Source: Enterocloster bolteae
GTDB lineage: Bacteria; Bacillota; Clostridia; Lachnospirales; Lachnospiraceae
NCBI GenBank assembly: GCA_021772025.1
Contig: JAETNT010000010.1
Span: 23,339 to 87,338, forward strand
Length of the DNA: 64,000 nucleotides
Reading direction: 5' to 3'
The notes beneath the pieces were generated by a model. That model was not told the DNA's origin. It made no database searches and saw only the letters and a program-made list of their open reading frames with translations. A program made the position numbers and the translations under genes. Below are positions 17,075-24,965 of this stretch, piece after piece; position 1 is the first letter of the stretch; the number at the start of each line of letters is the position of its first letter.

Positions 17075-18406
17075 ATGACAACCCTGATTATTGAAATTTC
17101 TAAATATTTCATGATTCTTTTAATGGCCTTTTACACATATTTTAACTTCCGGTTCTTTTCTTACCGGGACCTGGAGGATAAAAAGGCAGTCTGCGGCCGC
17201 CAGAACCAGGCCATGTTTTTAATCCATCTTCTGGCTTTTCTGGTAATTTATCTGAAAAGCCAGGAGGAAGCGGTTATTGCTTTCTATCTTGCCCAAGTAG
17301 TGTTTTTTATCTGCTATATCGGCGGTTTCCGCTTGTTGTACCGCAATGTATCGAGACTTTTAGTCAACAATACCGCCATGCTTTTATGCGTGGGTTTTAT
17401 TATCCAGACTCGTTTGTCTATAGAAAAGGGACAGACTTTGGCAGGAAAGCAGTTTGCGGCAGCGGCTTTGGCGGCGGCTATAAGCCTTCTAATCCCTTTT
17501 ATTATGGACAGGGTATGGCAGCTTTCCAAAATTCCGTGGGTATATGGAATTGGGGGCTTGATTTTGCTGATGGCAGTATGGATTAAGGGGAATACCAGCT
17601 ACGGCGCCCAGCTTTCTTTGACTTTAGGAGGAGCATCCTTTCAGCCGTCAGAATTTGTAAAGATTACCTTCGTATTTTTTACAGCGGCTATGTTTTACCG
17701 TTCCACCAACTTTCGTACCGTGTGCATTACTACAGCGGCCGCGGCTGCTCACGTGCTGGTGCTGGTAGTGTCGAAAGACTTAGGAGGGGCCCTGATTTTT
17801 TTTACAACCTACGTATTTATGCTGTTTGTAGCTACCTCCAATTGGCTCTATTTAGGAACAGGAATCCTAAGCGGCAGCGCGGCGGCAGCGGCGGCTTACC
17901 ATCTGTTTTCCCATGTTCGAATCCGGGTGGAAGCCTGGGCTAATCCTTGGGCGGATATTGATAATCGGGGATATCAGATTACCCAATCCCTTTTTGCCAT
18001 CGGCACAGGAGGATGGTTTGGAAGCGGCCTTTTTCAGGGGATGCCCTACAAGATTCCTGTTGTGGAAAAAGACTTTATTTTTGCTGCTATTTTTGAAGAG
18101 ATGGGAGGGATTTTTGCGGTTTGCGTCCTGCTGATTTGTCTGGGATGCTTTATTCAGTTTATGATGATAGCCGCCAAAATGAGGGCTGCCTTTTATAAAT
18201 TAATTGCTTTCGGGCTGGGGATGGTGTATATTGTCCAGGTGTTTTTAAATGTAGGCGGAGTAGTAAAATTTATTCCCTCCACCGGTGTAACCCTGCCTTT
18301 TGTCAGCTATGGAGGAAGCTCTGTTTTCAGCACGTTTTTTTTATTCCATATTGTCCAGGGCCTTTATATCCTGAAGCGGAATGAGGAGGAAGAAGATGAA
18401 GCGTAA
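17075..18406 (+). CDS. FtsW/RodA/SpoVE family peptidoglycan glycosyltransferase
   Basis: 443 residues with about 10-12 membrane helices. SEDS-family polymerase that joins lipid II into glycan strands together with a class B transpeptidase. Family segments are visible: SLTLGGASFQPSEFVKI, KDLGGALIFFTTY and the C-terminal STGVTLPFVSYGGSS. It overlaps the following transpeptidase gene by 11 bp, the standard RodA/PBP or FtsW/PBP partnership. Whether it serves elongation or another stage is open; the separate-from-dcw location favours the RodA/PbpA-like type. Confidence 0.93.
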   Translation: MTTLIIEISKYFMILLMAFYTYFNFRFFSYRDLEDKKAVCGRQNQAMFLIHLLAFLVIYLKSQEEAVIAFYLAQVVFFICYIGGFRLLYRNVSRLLVNNTAMLLCVGFIIQTRLSIEKGQTLAGKQFAAAALAAAISLLIPFIMDRVWQLSKIPWVYGIGGLILLMAVWIKGNTSYGAQLSLTLGGASFQPSEFVKITFVFFTAAMFYRSTNFRTVCITTAAAAAHVLVLVVSKDLGGALIFFTTYVFMLFVATSNWLYLGTGILSGSAAAAAAYHLFSHVRIRVEAWANPWADIDNRGYQITQSLFAIGTGGWFGSGLFQGMPYKIPVVEKDFIFAAIFEEMGGIFAVCVLLICLGCFIQFMMIAAKMRAAFYKLIAFGLGMVYIVQVFLNVGGVVKFIPSTGVTLPFVSYGGSSVFSTFFLFHIVQGLYILKRNEEEEDEA

Positions 18407-19841
18407 TTCCAACTTCCCGGGTTCCAATGGAAATATTTTGATATTGACTTATCTGATTTCAGCAGTATTTGCACTGCTTATGGGATATCTGGTTTGGTTT
18501 ATAGAGATACAAAGCGAAAATGCCCTTAATAATTCTTACAATGCCAGGCTGGAACATTTATCCGATAAGGTAATCCGGGGCGAAATTTTAAGCAATGACG
18601 GCAGAGTCCTGGCCCAGACTTTGGTGGGAGAGGATGGGACAGAAGAGCGAGTCTATCCCTATGGCCCTTTGTTCTGCCATGCGGTAGGCTGGTGTACCAG
18701 AGGAAAGACAGGAGTGGAGGATTTAGCTAATTTTTATCTTCTTTCATCCCATGACAATCTGGCGGAGAAAGTGCTCCGAGAACTGACGGATGAGAAAGAT
18801 CCGGGAGATAATGTAGTTACCACTTTGGATGTGGAGCTGCAGCAGACCGCTTATGATGCCCTTGGAGACAGAAAAGGGGCGGTTGTAGCTATGGAAGTGG
18901 ATACGGGGAAAATTCTGGCCATGGTTTCCAAACCGGAATTTGACGCAAATCAGATTAATTCCCTGTGGGACAGCCTGGTGTCGGGGGAGGCCGGAGAAGG
19001 ACTTTTATTAAACCGTGCTGCTCAAGGGGTCTATCCGCCGGGATCCACTTTTAAAACTTTGATTCTTCTGGAATATATGAGAGAAAATCCGGAAAATTAT
19101 AGAAATTTCCATTTTGATTGTAACGGTGTATATCAACATGGAGAATATACCATCCGGTGCTATCATTCTACAGCCCATGGAAGCCAAAATCTGGAGCAGG
19201 CCTTTGCCAATTCCTGCAATGGAGCGTTTGCCAGCATAGGCCTGGAACTAAATCACGCCGATGTGAAAAAATTAGCGGAAGAAATGCTGTTTAATAGAGA
19301 ATTGCCGCTGTCCATTCCCTACAGTAAAAGTACTTTTGCCTTGGGAGATGGGGCTTCTGACTGGGAGGCGCTTCAGACATCCATCGGACAGGGAGGAACT
19401 CAGATAACTCCTCTTCATAATCTGATGATTACCGCCGCAATCGCCAATGAAGGAAACCTTATGAAGCCCTATTTTATTGATTATGTGGTAAATGCCAGTG
19501 GAGAGACGGGACAGAAATTTATGCCGGAATCTTGGGGAAGCCTTATGAGCGCTGAGGAGGCAAAAGCTCTGGCCGGGATGATGGAGCTGGTGGTTACAGA
19601 CGGAACCGGTTCGGCCCTCAGAACAGAGGCTTACCGGGCGGCAGGAAAGACAGGTTCTGCTGAATTTGAAACCGGAAAGGAAAGCCATGCCTGGTTTACC
19701 GGTTTTGCTCCGGCAGAGAATCCTCAGATTGCCATTTCCGTAGTGGTGGAGGAAGGCGGATCCGGAGGACGGGAAGCAGCCCCCATTGCCAGAGCTGTGT
19801 TTGACACATATTTTGTAAAGCAGGCAAGTATAGGAAATTGA
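18396..19841 (+). CDS. penicillin-binding transpeptidase (PbpA-like)
   Basis: 481 residues, one N-terminal membrane helix (about residues 12-37) and a D,D-transpeptidase domain outside the cell. Catalytic motifs are complete: Ser217-Thr-Phe-Lys220 in PPGSTFKTL, the SxN motif in NSCNGAF, and KTG in AAGKTGSAEFETG. The N-terminal dimerisation part is short, as in PbpA of actinobacteria rather than FtsI. It pairs with the SEDS protein directly upstream. The start at 18396 is preferred over 18381 because GAGGAGGAAG sits just before it. Confidence 0.93.
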   Translation: MKRNSNFPGSNGNILILTYLISAVFALLMGYLVWFIEIQSENALNNSYNARLEHLSDKVIRGEILSNDGRVLAQTLVGEDGTEERVYPYGPLFCHAVGWCTRGKTGVEDLANFYLLSSHDNLAEKVLRELTDEKDPGDNVVTTLDVELQQTAYDALGDRKGAVVAMEVDTGKILAMVSKPEFDANQINSLWDSLVSGEAGEGLLLNRAAQGVYPPGSTFKTLILLEYMRENPENYRNFHFDCNGVYQHGEYTIRCYHSTAHGSQNLEQAFANSCNGAFASIGLELNHADVKKLAEEMLFNRELPLSIPYSKSTFALGDGASDWEALQTSIGQGGTQITPLHNLMITAAIANEGNLMKPYFIDYVVNASGETGQKFMPESWGSLMSAEEAKALAGMMELVVTDGTGSALRTEAYRAAGKTGSAEFETGKESHAWFTGFAPAENPQIAISVVVEEGGSGGREAAPIARAVFDTYFVKQASIGN

Positions 19842-19908
19842 TATTCCTCACGCTGCCTGGATTGGTTGCGGCTTATAGTGTGATATATCAACCGTTTCCG
19901 GATACCCC

Positions 19909-19937
19909 TTGCAATGCATCTGAAAAAGAGTTATACT
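19909..19937 (+). promoter_or_regulatory. promoter of the NUDIX gene
   Basis: -35 TTGCAA (19909-19914), 17-bp spacer, -10 TATACT (19932-19937), 46 bp before the ATG. Confidence 0.65.
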
Positions 19938-19983
19938 TAAAAACAGGTATATGGAAACACACCAGCGACCAGGAGGGATTGCG

Positions 19984-20436
19984 ATGATAGAAGCAACTAG
20001 CTGCGGCGGTGTGGTTATATTTCGTGGTAAGATACTCGTCCTGTACAAGAATTATAAAAATAAGTACGAGGGCTGGGTCCTTCCCAAGGGAACTGTAGAG
20101 CCGGGAGAGGAGTTTAAAGAAACGGCGCTCCGTGAGGTGAAAGAGGAGACTGGCGTCAGCGCTTCCATTATTAAATATATCGGTAAAAGTCAATATTCGT
20201 TCAATACCCCTCAGGATGTGGTGGAAAAGGACGTGCACTGGTATTTGATGATGGCGGACAGCTATTACAGCAAACCACAGCGGGAGGAATATTTCATTGA
20301 TTCCGGATATTATAAATTTTACGAGGCCTACCATTTGCTGAAATTTTCAAATGAAAAACAGATTCTGGAGAAGGCCTATAATGAATATTTGGAACTTAAG
20401 AGGAGTAACCTCTGGGGCAATAAGAAATATTTCTGA
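19984..20436 (+). CDS. NUDIX hydrolase
   Basis: 150 residues. The NUDIX box is complete: G-x5-E-x7-R-E-V-x-E-E-x-G is seen as GTVEPGEEFKETALREVKEETG, preceded by GWVLPKG. The enzyme hydrolyses a nucleoside diphosphate linked to another group. A leading CGGVVIFRGKILVLYKN strand and the diadenosine-polyphosphate-like W-x-L-P-K-G suggest the Ap4A/MutT subgroup, but the substrate is not fixed by sequence. AGGAGG stands 8 nt before the ATG at 19984, which decides the start over an upstream ATG at 19951. Confidence 0.9.
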   Translation: MIEATSCGGVVIFRGKILVLYKNYKNKYEGWVLPKGTVEPGEEFKETALREVKEETGVSASIIKYIGKSQYSFNTPQDVVEKDVHWYLMMADSYYSKPQREEYFIDSGYYKFYEAYHLLKFSNEKQILEKAYNEYLELKRSNLWGNKKYF

Positions 20437-20558
20437 TGCAGGAAACATTGAAATGGCAGGGGCTGCTGCGGATAAACAGTTGGGAGAAATACCCCCAGGG
20501 ATTGTCTGCGGCGGCCTTTGTTACATTTGTATACTTTTTGTATACTTTTTAATAGATC

Positions 20559-20587
20559 TTGTAATCTATGGGAAATTGCGTTACAAT
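20559..20587 (+). promoter_or_regulatory. promoter of the methionine-rich secreted protein gene
   Basis: -35 TTGTAA (20559-20564), 17-bp spacer, -10 TACAAT (20582-20587), about 42 bp before the ATG. A direct repeat TTGTATACTTTT lies just upstream (about 20529-20550). Confidence 0.55.
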
Positions 20588-20628
20588 AAGAAAAGAAGTG
20601 ACTTTTTATGACAAGAAAGGGGAAAGCG

Positions 20629-21642
20629 ATGAAAAGTTGGAAAAAGTTTGGCATATTGGTAGTGCCCATGGCACTGTCTATGGCCTCTCCTGCATTGGCG
20701 GGTCAGTGGGAAAAGGCGGATGTAACCTGGAAATACCAGCAGGACGACGGCGGCTATGCGACGGATACCTGGCAGTGGATTGACAGCAACGAAGATGGTC
20801 TGGCTGAGTGCTACCATTTTAACGAGAACGGACTTCTGGACTTGAACAGTGTGGTAGACGGCTGGATTGTCAATGATAAAGGTCAGTGGACCTGGGGCGG
20901 CAATCCTCAGCAGCTGGATCTGAAAGCCACTGCAGATGAAATAGGAGCCATTTACCGGGCTGCTACGCAGAAGGCAGACAGTCTGGACGATTTTGATGCG
21001 AATGTTGATGCGGTCATGACCATGACCATAGACGGGGAGTCCCTTAAGATGCTGGTGGACATGGATATGAAGATGAAGGGCGCAAAATCCGGAAATATGG
21101 CCCTTCTTTGCGATATGGCAATTGCTGCAGAGGGAGAGTCCATGACCATGACTATGTTCTACAAGGACGGCTATATGTACATGGCGATGGATGATTTAAA
21201 GATGGCGATGCCCATGGACATGGATGAGATGATGGAAGAGAGCATGTCCCTTACCTCAAACCTTCAGCTGGCTTCCAATGAGATGTATGGAATGACTAAT
21301 TTAAAGATGTATCACAATGGCGATGCCAAGACAGTTACCTATGATATGGATACTATTCAGCTGAACCAGGCAGTAAATGAAGTTATGGCTCTTATGGGAA
21401 TGGATTATTCCACCCTGGGATATCAGTATCAGGTGAACCGTGCAAGCGGAACCATCCACATCAACAAAGACGGCTATGTGAATGAGGAAAGCGTTTCTAT
21501 GGATATGTCTATGGAAATGATGGGAATGACCATAAATATGACGATAGATATGGACATGGTATTTAAGAATCCGGGACAGCCGGTATATATCACCCTTCCT
21601 TCTACAGAAGGATATGTGAACATGGACAATCTGGCTGCATGA
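20629..21642 (+). CDS. secreted methionine-rich DUF6612-like protein with wall-repeat region
   Basis: 337 residues. A Sec signal peptide (MKSWKKFGILVVPMALSMAS then PALAGQ) is followed by a short aromatic repeat region (WKYQQDDGGYATDTWQWIDSN, WIVNDKGQWTWGG) like cell-wall-binding modules. From about residue 130 the protein is beta-rich and extraordinarily methionine-rich: about 38 Met in the last 208 residues, often in alternating pairs such as MDMSMEMMGM and MKMAMPMDM-type runs. This layout resembles the DUF6612/LolA-like extracytoplasmic proteins of Firmicutes. Met runs could bind copper or scavenge oxidants; this is speculation. ATG 20629 follows AAAGGGG. Confidence 0.82.
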   Translation: MKSWKKFGILVVPMALSMASPALAGQWEKADVTWKYQQDDGGYATDTWQWIDSNEDGLAECYHFNENGLLDLNSVVDGWIVNDKGQWTWGGNPQQLDLKATADEIGAIYRAATQKADSLDDFDANVDAVMTMTIDGESLKMLVDMDMKMKGAKSGNMALLCDMAIAAEGESMTMTMFYKDGYMYMAMDDLKMAMPMDMDEMMEESMSLTSNLQLASNEMYGMTNLKMYHNGDAKTVTYDMDTIQLNQAVNEVMALMGMDYSTLGYQYQVNRASGTIHINKDGYVNEESVSMDMSMEMMGMTINMTIDMDMVFKNPGQPVYITLPSTEGYVNMDNLAA

Positions 21643-21657
21643 GATGAATAAATTTCG

Positions 21658-21686
21658 GGGACACTCAGTAAAGGGTGTCCCTTTTT
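21658..21686 (+). terminator. terminator of the methionine-rich protein gene
   Basis: GGGACAC (21658-21664) pairs with GTGTCCC (21675-21681), followed by five T. Confidence 0.88.
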
Positions 21687-21692
21687 ATAATT

Positions 21693-21730
21693 TTACAGAA
21701 AAACTCTTTCTGTAAAGTTACCCTTAGCGG
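21693..21730 (+). promoter_or_regulatory. hairpin plus shared 14-mer upstream of the M32 peptidase
   Basis: TTACAGAAA and TTTCTGTAA form a perfect 9-bp inverted repeat at 21693-21715, followed directly by GTTACCCTTAGCGG (21717-21730). The pair TTACAGAAAAA plus GTTACCCTTARCGG recurs upstream of the HAD phosphatase gene at 40091-40126, suggesting a common regulator or promoter element. Confidence 0.45.
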
Positions 21731-21757
21731 GAAAGGAAAGAAAGGAGATTAGGATAA

Positions 21758-23260
21758 ATGGATGACGGGTTTAAAAAATTAAAGCCTTATCTGGACAAGG
21801 CGATGGCGGTACAGGCGGCGCTGGTGCTTTTTGAGTGGGACGACGCTACTTTGGCGCCTAAGGCGGCGGGTCCCAATACTTCCAGAGTGATTGAAATTCT
21901 GTCCGGGGAATATTTTCAGGCAATAACCGGAGAAGAAACCAAGTCCCTGATGAAAAAGTGTCTGGAAAATACAGAAGGATTAAGCGGGACAGAGCTGGCC
22001 CAGGTAAGAGAGCTGGAAGATCAGATAAAACAGATGGACTGTATTCCTAGGGAGGAATATCAGGCATTTGCCGGGCTTTCTTCTGAATCCGTGCGGATTT
22101 GGGAGAAAGCGAAAGAGGAAAACGACTTTGGCAGCTTTGCCCAGACTCTTAAAAAGGTGGTGGATTATCAGAAAAAATTTGCCGCATATAGGGCCAAAGA
22201 GGGACAGAAGAAATACGATGCCCTTTTGGAGAGTTACGAGAAGGGATTTTCTATGAAAGAGCTGGATCAATTTTTTGGGATGTTAAAGGAAGAGCTGGTT
22301 CCTCTTTTAAAGAAGGTTATGGAAAGCAAAGTTTCGATTCAGGATGACTTTCTTACCGGAGACTTTCCGGAAGAAAAGCAGGAAGAGCTGGGCAGATTTC
22401 TGGCAGAGTATGTGGGGTTTGATTTTGAGAAAGGCGTATTTTCAGTCAGCGCACATCCTTTTACCACGAATCTTCACAACAAAGACGTGCGGATTACCAC
22501 CCACTATAGCCGGCGCATAGACAGTTCCCTGTTTTCTGTTATTCATGAATCGGGTCACGGTATCTATGAGCTGGGGATCCGGGATGATTTAACTCAGACT
22601 CTGCTGGGCCAGGGAACTTCCATGGGAATGCATGAATCCCAGTCCCGGTTCTTTGAAAATATTATCGGAAGAAGCAGGGACTTTTGGATCCCAATTTACG
22701 GAAAAGTCCAGGAAATTTTCCCGGATCCTTTTGAGAAAATCAGCCTGGACAATTTTGTAAAGGCAATCAATAAGGTTTGCCCGAATCTGATTCGCACCGA
22801 GGCAGACGAACTGACCTACAGTCTTCACGTTTTGATCCGTTATGAGATTGAAAAAGCCTTGATAGAAGAGAATCTGGAGGTAGAAAAGCTGCCCCGGATT
22901 TGGGCGGACAAATATGAGGAATATTTGGGGATCCGCCCGGAGACAGACAAAGAAGGGGTTCTCCAGGATATCCACTGGTCTCAGGGATCTTTCGGCTACT
23001 TTCCTTCCTATGCATTAGGAAGCGCCTTTGGCGCTCAGATTTATTATCATATGAAAAAGGTTCTGGATTTTGAGGGCCTGCTCCGCCAGGGAAAGGTGGA
23101 GGTGATCCGGGAATATCTGCGTGAACATATCCACCAGTACGGAAAAATGAAGACCACCCGCCAAATTCTAAAGGATATGACCGGAGAGGACTTTGATCCC
23201 AGGTACTATATCCGCTATTTAAAAGAGAAATACATGACCCTCTACAAAATCGTTGATTGA
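21758..23260 (+). CDS. M32 family carboxypeptidase (Taq type)
   Basis: 500 residues, full length for the family. Cytoplasmic zinc carboxypeptidase releasing C-terminal residues from peptides. The zinc site HESGH is at residues 263-267 (VIHESGHGIYELG), and the third ligand Glu lies in MGMHESQSRFFEN about 30 residues later. Other family segments: FTTNLHNKDVRITTHY and LTYSLHVLIRYEIEKAL. Preceded by AAAGGAGAT; likely a single-gene unit between the hairpin element upstream and the metF promoter that overlaps its stop codon. Confidence 0.95.
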   Translation: MDDGFKKLKPYLDKAMAVQAALVLFEWDDATLAPKAAGPNTSRVIEILSGEYFQAITGEETKSLMKKCLENTEGLSGTELAQVRELEDQIKQMDCIPREEYQAFAGLSSESVRIWEKAKEENDFGSFAQTLKKVVDYQKKFAAYRAKEGQKKYDALLESYEKGFSMKELDQFFGMLKEELVPLLKKVMESKVSIQDDFLTGDFPEEKQEELGRFLAEYVGFDFEKGVFSVSAHPFTTNLHNKDVRITTHYSRRIDSSLFSVIHESGHGIYELGIRDDLTQTLLGQGTSMGMHESQSRFFENIIGRSRDFWIPIYGKVQEIFPDPFEKISLDNFVKAINKVCPNLIRTEADELTYSLHVLIRYEIEKALIEENLEVEKLPRIWADKYEEYLGIRPETDKEGVLQDIHWSQGSFGYFPSYALGSAFGAQIYYHMKKVLDFEGLLRQGKVEVIREYLREHIHQYGKMKTTRQILKDMTGEDFDPRYYIRYLKEKYMTLYKIVD

Positions 23261-23285
23261 AATTTAAAAAAGGTTGTGTTATAGT
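23257..23285 (+). promoter_or_regulatory. promoter of the metF-metH operon
   Basis: -35 TTGAAA (23257-23262) overlaps the stop of the upstream gene; 17-bp spacer; -10 TATAGT (23280-23285). Transcription should start about 23292, 70 nt before metF. Confidence 0.65.
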
Positions 23286-23300
23286 AATTCCATAGAAAAT

Positions 23301-23337
23301 GCCTGCTTTGTCCGGGAGACAGGGCAGGCTTTCATTT
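23301..23337 (+). terminator. terminator-like hairpin in the metF leader
   Basis: GCCTGCTTTGTC (23301-23312) pairs with GACAGGGCAGGC (23318-23329) with one mismatch, followed by TTTCATTT. Outer sequence CCATA/TATGG can extend the stem. It sits between the predicted start of transcription and metF, so it could be an attenuator or simply the terminator of the M32 gene. Confidence 0.6.
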
Positions 23338-23361
23338 ATGGAGGAAAAAGGAGAGGTACTC

Positions 23362-24222
23362 ATGAAAATCCGTGATATTCTGGCAGAGGGAAAGCCAACT
23401 CTGTCTTTTGAAGTGTTTCCGCCGAAAACGGCAGACAATTACAAATCCGTAGAGTCAGCGGCTTTAGAAATTGCCAAGGTTGGCCCTGCTTTTATGAGTG
23501 TTACATATGGAGCCGGGGGAGGCACCAGCCAGTATACGGTGCAGATTGCCTCGACTATTCAGAAGATAGCCAGGGTAACTCCTTTGGCCCATCTGACCTG
23601 TGTTTCTTCCACCAGAGAACGGGTGAAAGAGATTCTCACGGAACTAAAAGAAAACCAAATTGAAAATGTCCTGGCCTTAAGAGGAGATATCCCTGAAGGG
23701 GGTCCTATCGCCCATGACTACCAATATGCGTCCCAGCTGATTTATGATGTGAAGCGGGCCGGAGACTTCTGCATCGGGGCAGCCTGTTACCCGGAAGGGC
23801 ATGTAGAGTCTGCCAACAAGACTCAGGATATTCTGCATTTGAAAGAAAAAGTAGAAGCGGGATGTGATTTTGTTACGACTCAAATGTTTTTTGACAATAA
23901 TATTTTATATAATTATCTCTACCGGATTCGGGAAAAGGGCATTACAGTGCCGGTAATCGCTGGAATTATGCCTGTAACCAATGTAAAGCAAATTCACCGG
24001 ATCTGTAAAATGTCCGGCACCTATCTTCCTTCCAGATTTAAAGCTATAGTAGACCGGTTTGGGGATAATCCGGCCGCCATGAAGCAAGCGGGGATTGCTT
24101 ATGCTACGGAACAGATTATTGACCTGATTGCCAATGGGGTAAACGGCATCCATGTTTACTCTATGAATAAGCCTGACGTGGCTATCCGGATTCGGGAAAG
24201 CCTGTCTCAGATTGTAGCTTAG
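23362..24222 (+). CDS. metF: methylenetetrahydrofolate reductase
   Basis: 286 residues, FAD-dependent TIM-barrel enzyme that reduces 5,10-methylene-THF to 5-methyl-THF, the methyl donor for MetH. Diagnostic segments: LSFEVFPPKT near the N-terminus (catalytic Glu), VTYGAGGG, LALRGDIP, and the flavin-binding QMFFDN stretch. ATG 23362 is preceded by AAGGAGAGG; an in-frame extension to 23299 runs into the leader hairpin and is unlikely. Followed by the MetH-activation gene and metH, so three steps of methyl transfer to homocysteine lie together. Confidence 0.96.
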   Translation: MKIRDILAEGKPTLSFEVFPPKTADNYKSVESAALEIAKVGPAFMSVTYGAGGGTSQYTVQIASTIQKIARVTPLAHLTCVSSTRERVKEILTELKENQIENVLALRGDIPEGGPIAHDYQYASQLIYDVKRAGDFCIGAACYPEGHVESANKTQDILHLKEKVEAGCDFVTTQMFFDNNILYNYLYRIREKGITVPVIAGIMPVTNVKQIHRICKMSGTYLPSRFKAIVDRFGDNPAAMKQAGIAYATEQIIDLIANGVNGIHVYSMNKPDVAIRIRESLSQIVA

Positions 24223-24285
24223 GATTAACGCGGCAGCAGATGTGCCGGTTTAGGCAGTTAAACAGCAGAAAAAGAGGAAAACAAG

Positions 24286-24927
24286 GTGGAAATCAGCAGA
24301 AAGGAAATTTTCCGGTATCTGGGCTATGGCAGGGCGGAAGCAGATGAAAGGACGAAAGAGCTTGTGGAATCCTGCTTAAAAGAGCTTGAGAAGGAGACAT
24401 CTCCCAAAAGCCTCAAAGGGATCTGGCCTCTGACATTGAAAGAAGGTTATGAGATTGACGGCGGCTGTTTTTGGACAGTGAGTCGGAATCTGTGGAAAAA
24501 TTTGCAAGACTGCAGCCAGATTGTAGTGTTTGCCGCTACACTGGGGGCTGGGGCGGATAAGCTGATTCAGAAATATGAAAAGCTTGAGATAAGCAGGGCT
24601 GTGGTTCTGCAGGCCGCGGCTGCAGCCATGCTGGAGGCCTTCTGCGACGGGGACTGCCGGGAGCTTAAAGAAGAATATCAGAGCCAGGGGCTGTATCTGC
24701 GTCCAAGGTTCAGCCCCGGATATGGGGATTTCCCGCTGGAGAACCAGAAAAATTTATTAGATGCCCTGGAAGCGGGAAAGAGAATCGGGATCAAGCTTAC
24801 GGATAGCTTGCTGATGACACCGGTAAAATCGGTGACAGCAGTGATGGGAATCAGCAGAAAGGCTTACCGGTGTGAAGTAAAGGGATGTGAGGCCTGTGAG
24901 AAAGGAGACTGCCCCTATCGGAGATAA
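24286..24927 (+). CDS. free-standing methionine synthase activation-domain protein
   Basis: 213 residues, GTG start behind GAGGAAAA. Resembles the C-terminal reactivation domain of cobalamin-dependent methionine synthase, which binds SAM and re-methylates the oxidised cobalamin. The SAM-site motif is clear: RPRFSPGYGDFPLENQ around residues 142-157 (the R-x-x-P-G-Y-G pattern), then LTDSLLMTPVKSVTAVMGIS. The short C-terminal Cys cluster (CEVKGCEACEKGDCPY) is not part of E. coli MetH and may hold a metal or cluster. Located between metF and a metH that lacks this domain, so the two polypeptides together make the complete enzyme. Confidence 0.88.
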   Translation: MEISRKEIFRYLGYGRAEADERTKELVESCLKELEKETSPKSLKGIWPLTLKEGYEIDGGCFWTVSRNLWKNLQDCSQIVVFAATLGAGADKLIQKYEKLEISRAVVLQAAAAAMLEAFCDGDCRELKEEYQSQGLYLRPRFSPGYGDFPLENQKNLLDALEAGKRIGIKLTDSLLMTPVKSVTAVMGISRKAYRCEVKGCEACEKGDCPYRR

Positions 24928-24965
24928 AGCCGGGTGGCAGAGAGAAAAAAGGAAGGGAAACAGCC

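Noticed and set aside
23261..23361. SAM or cobalamin riboswitch upstream of metF
   Set aside because: No SAM-I core or cobalamin box was found; only a terminator-like hairpin is seen.
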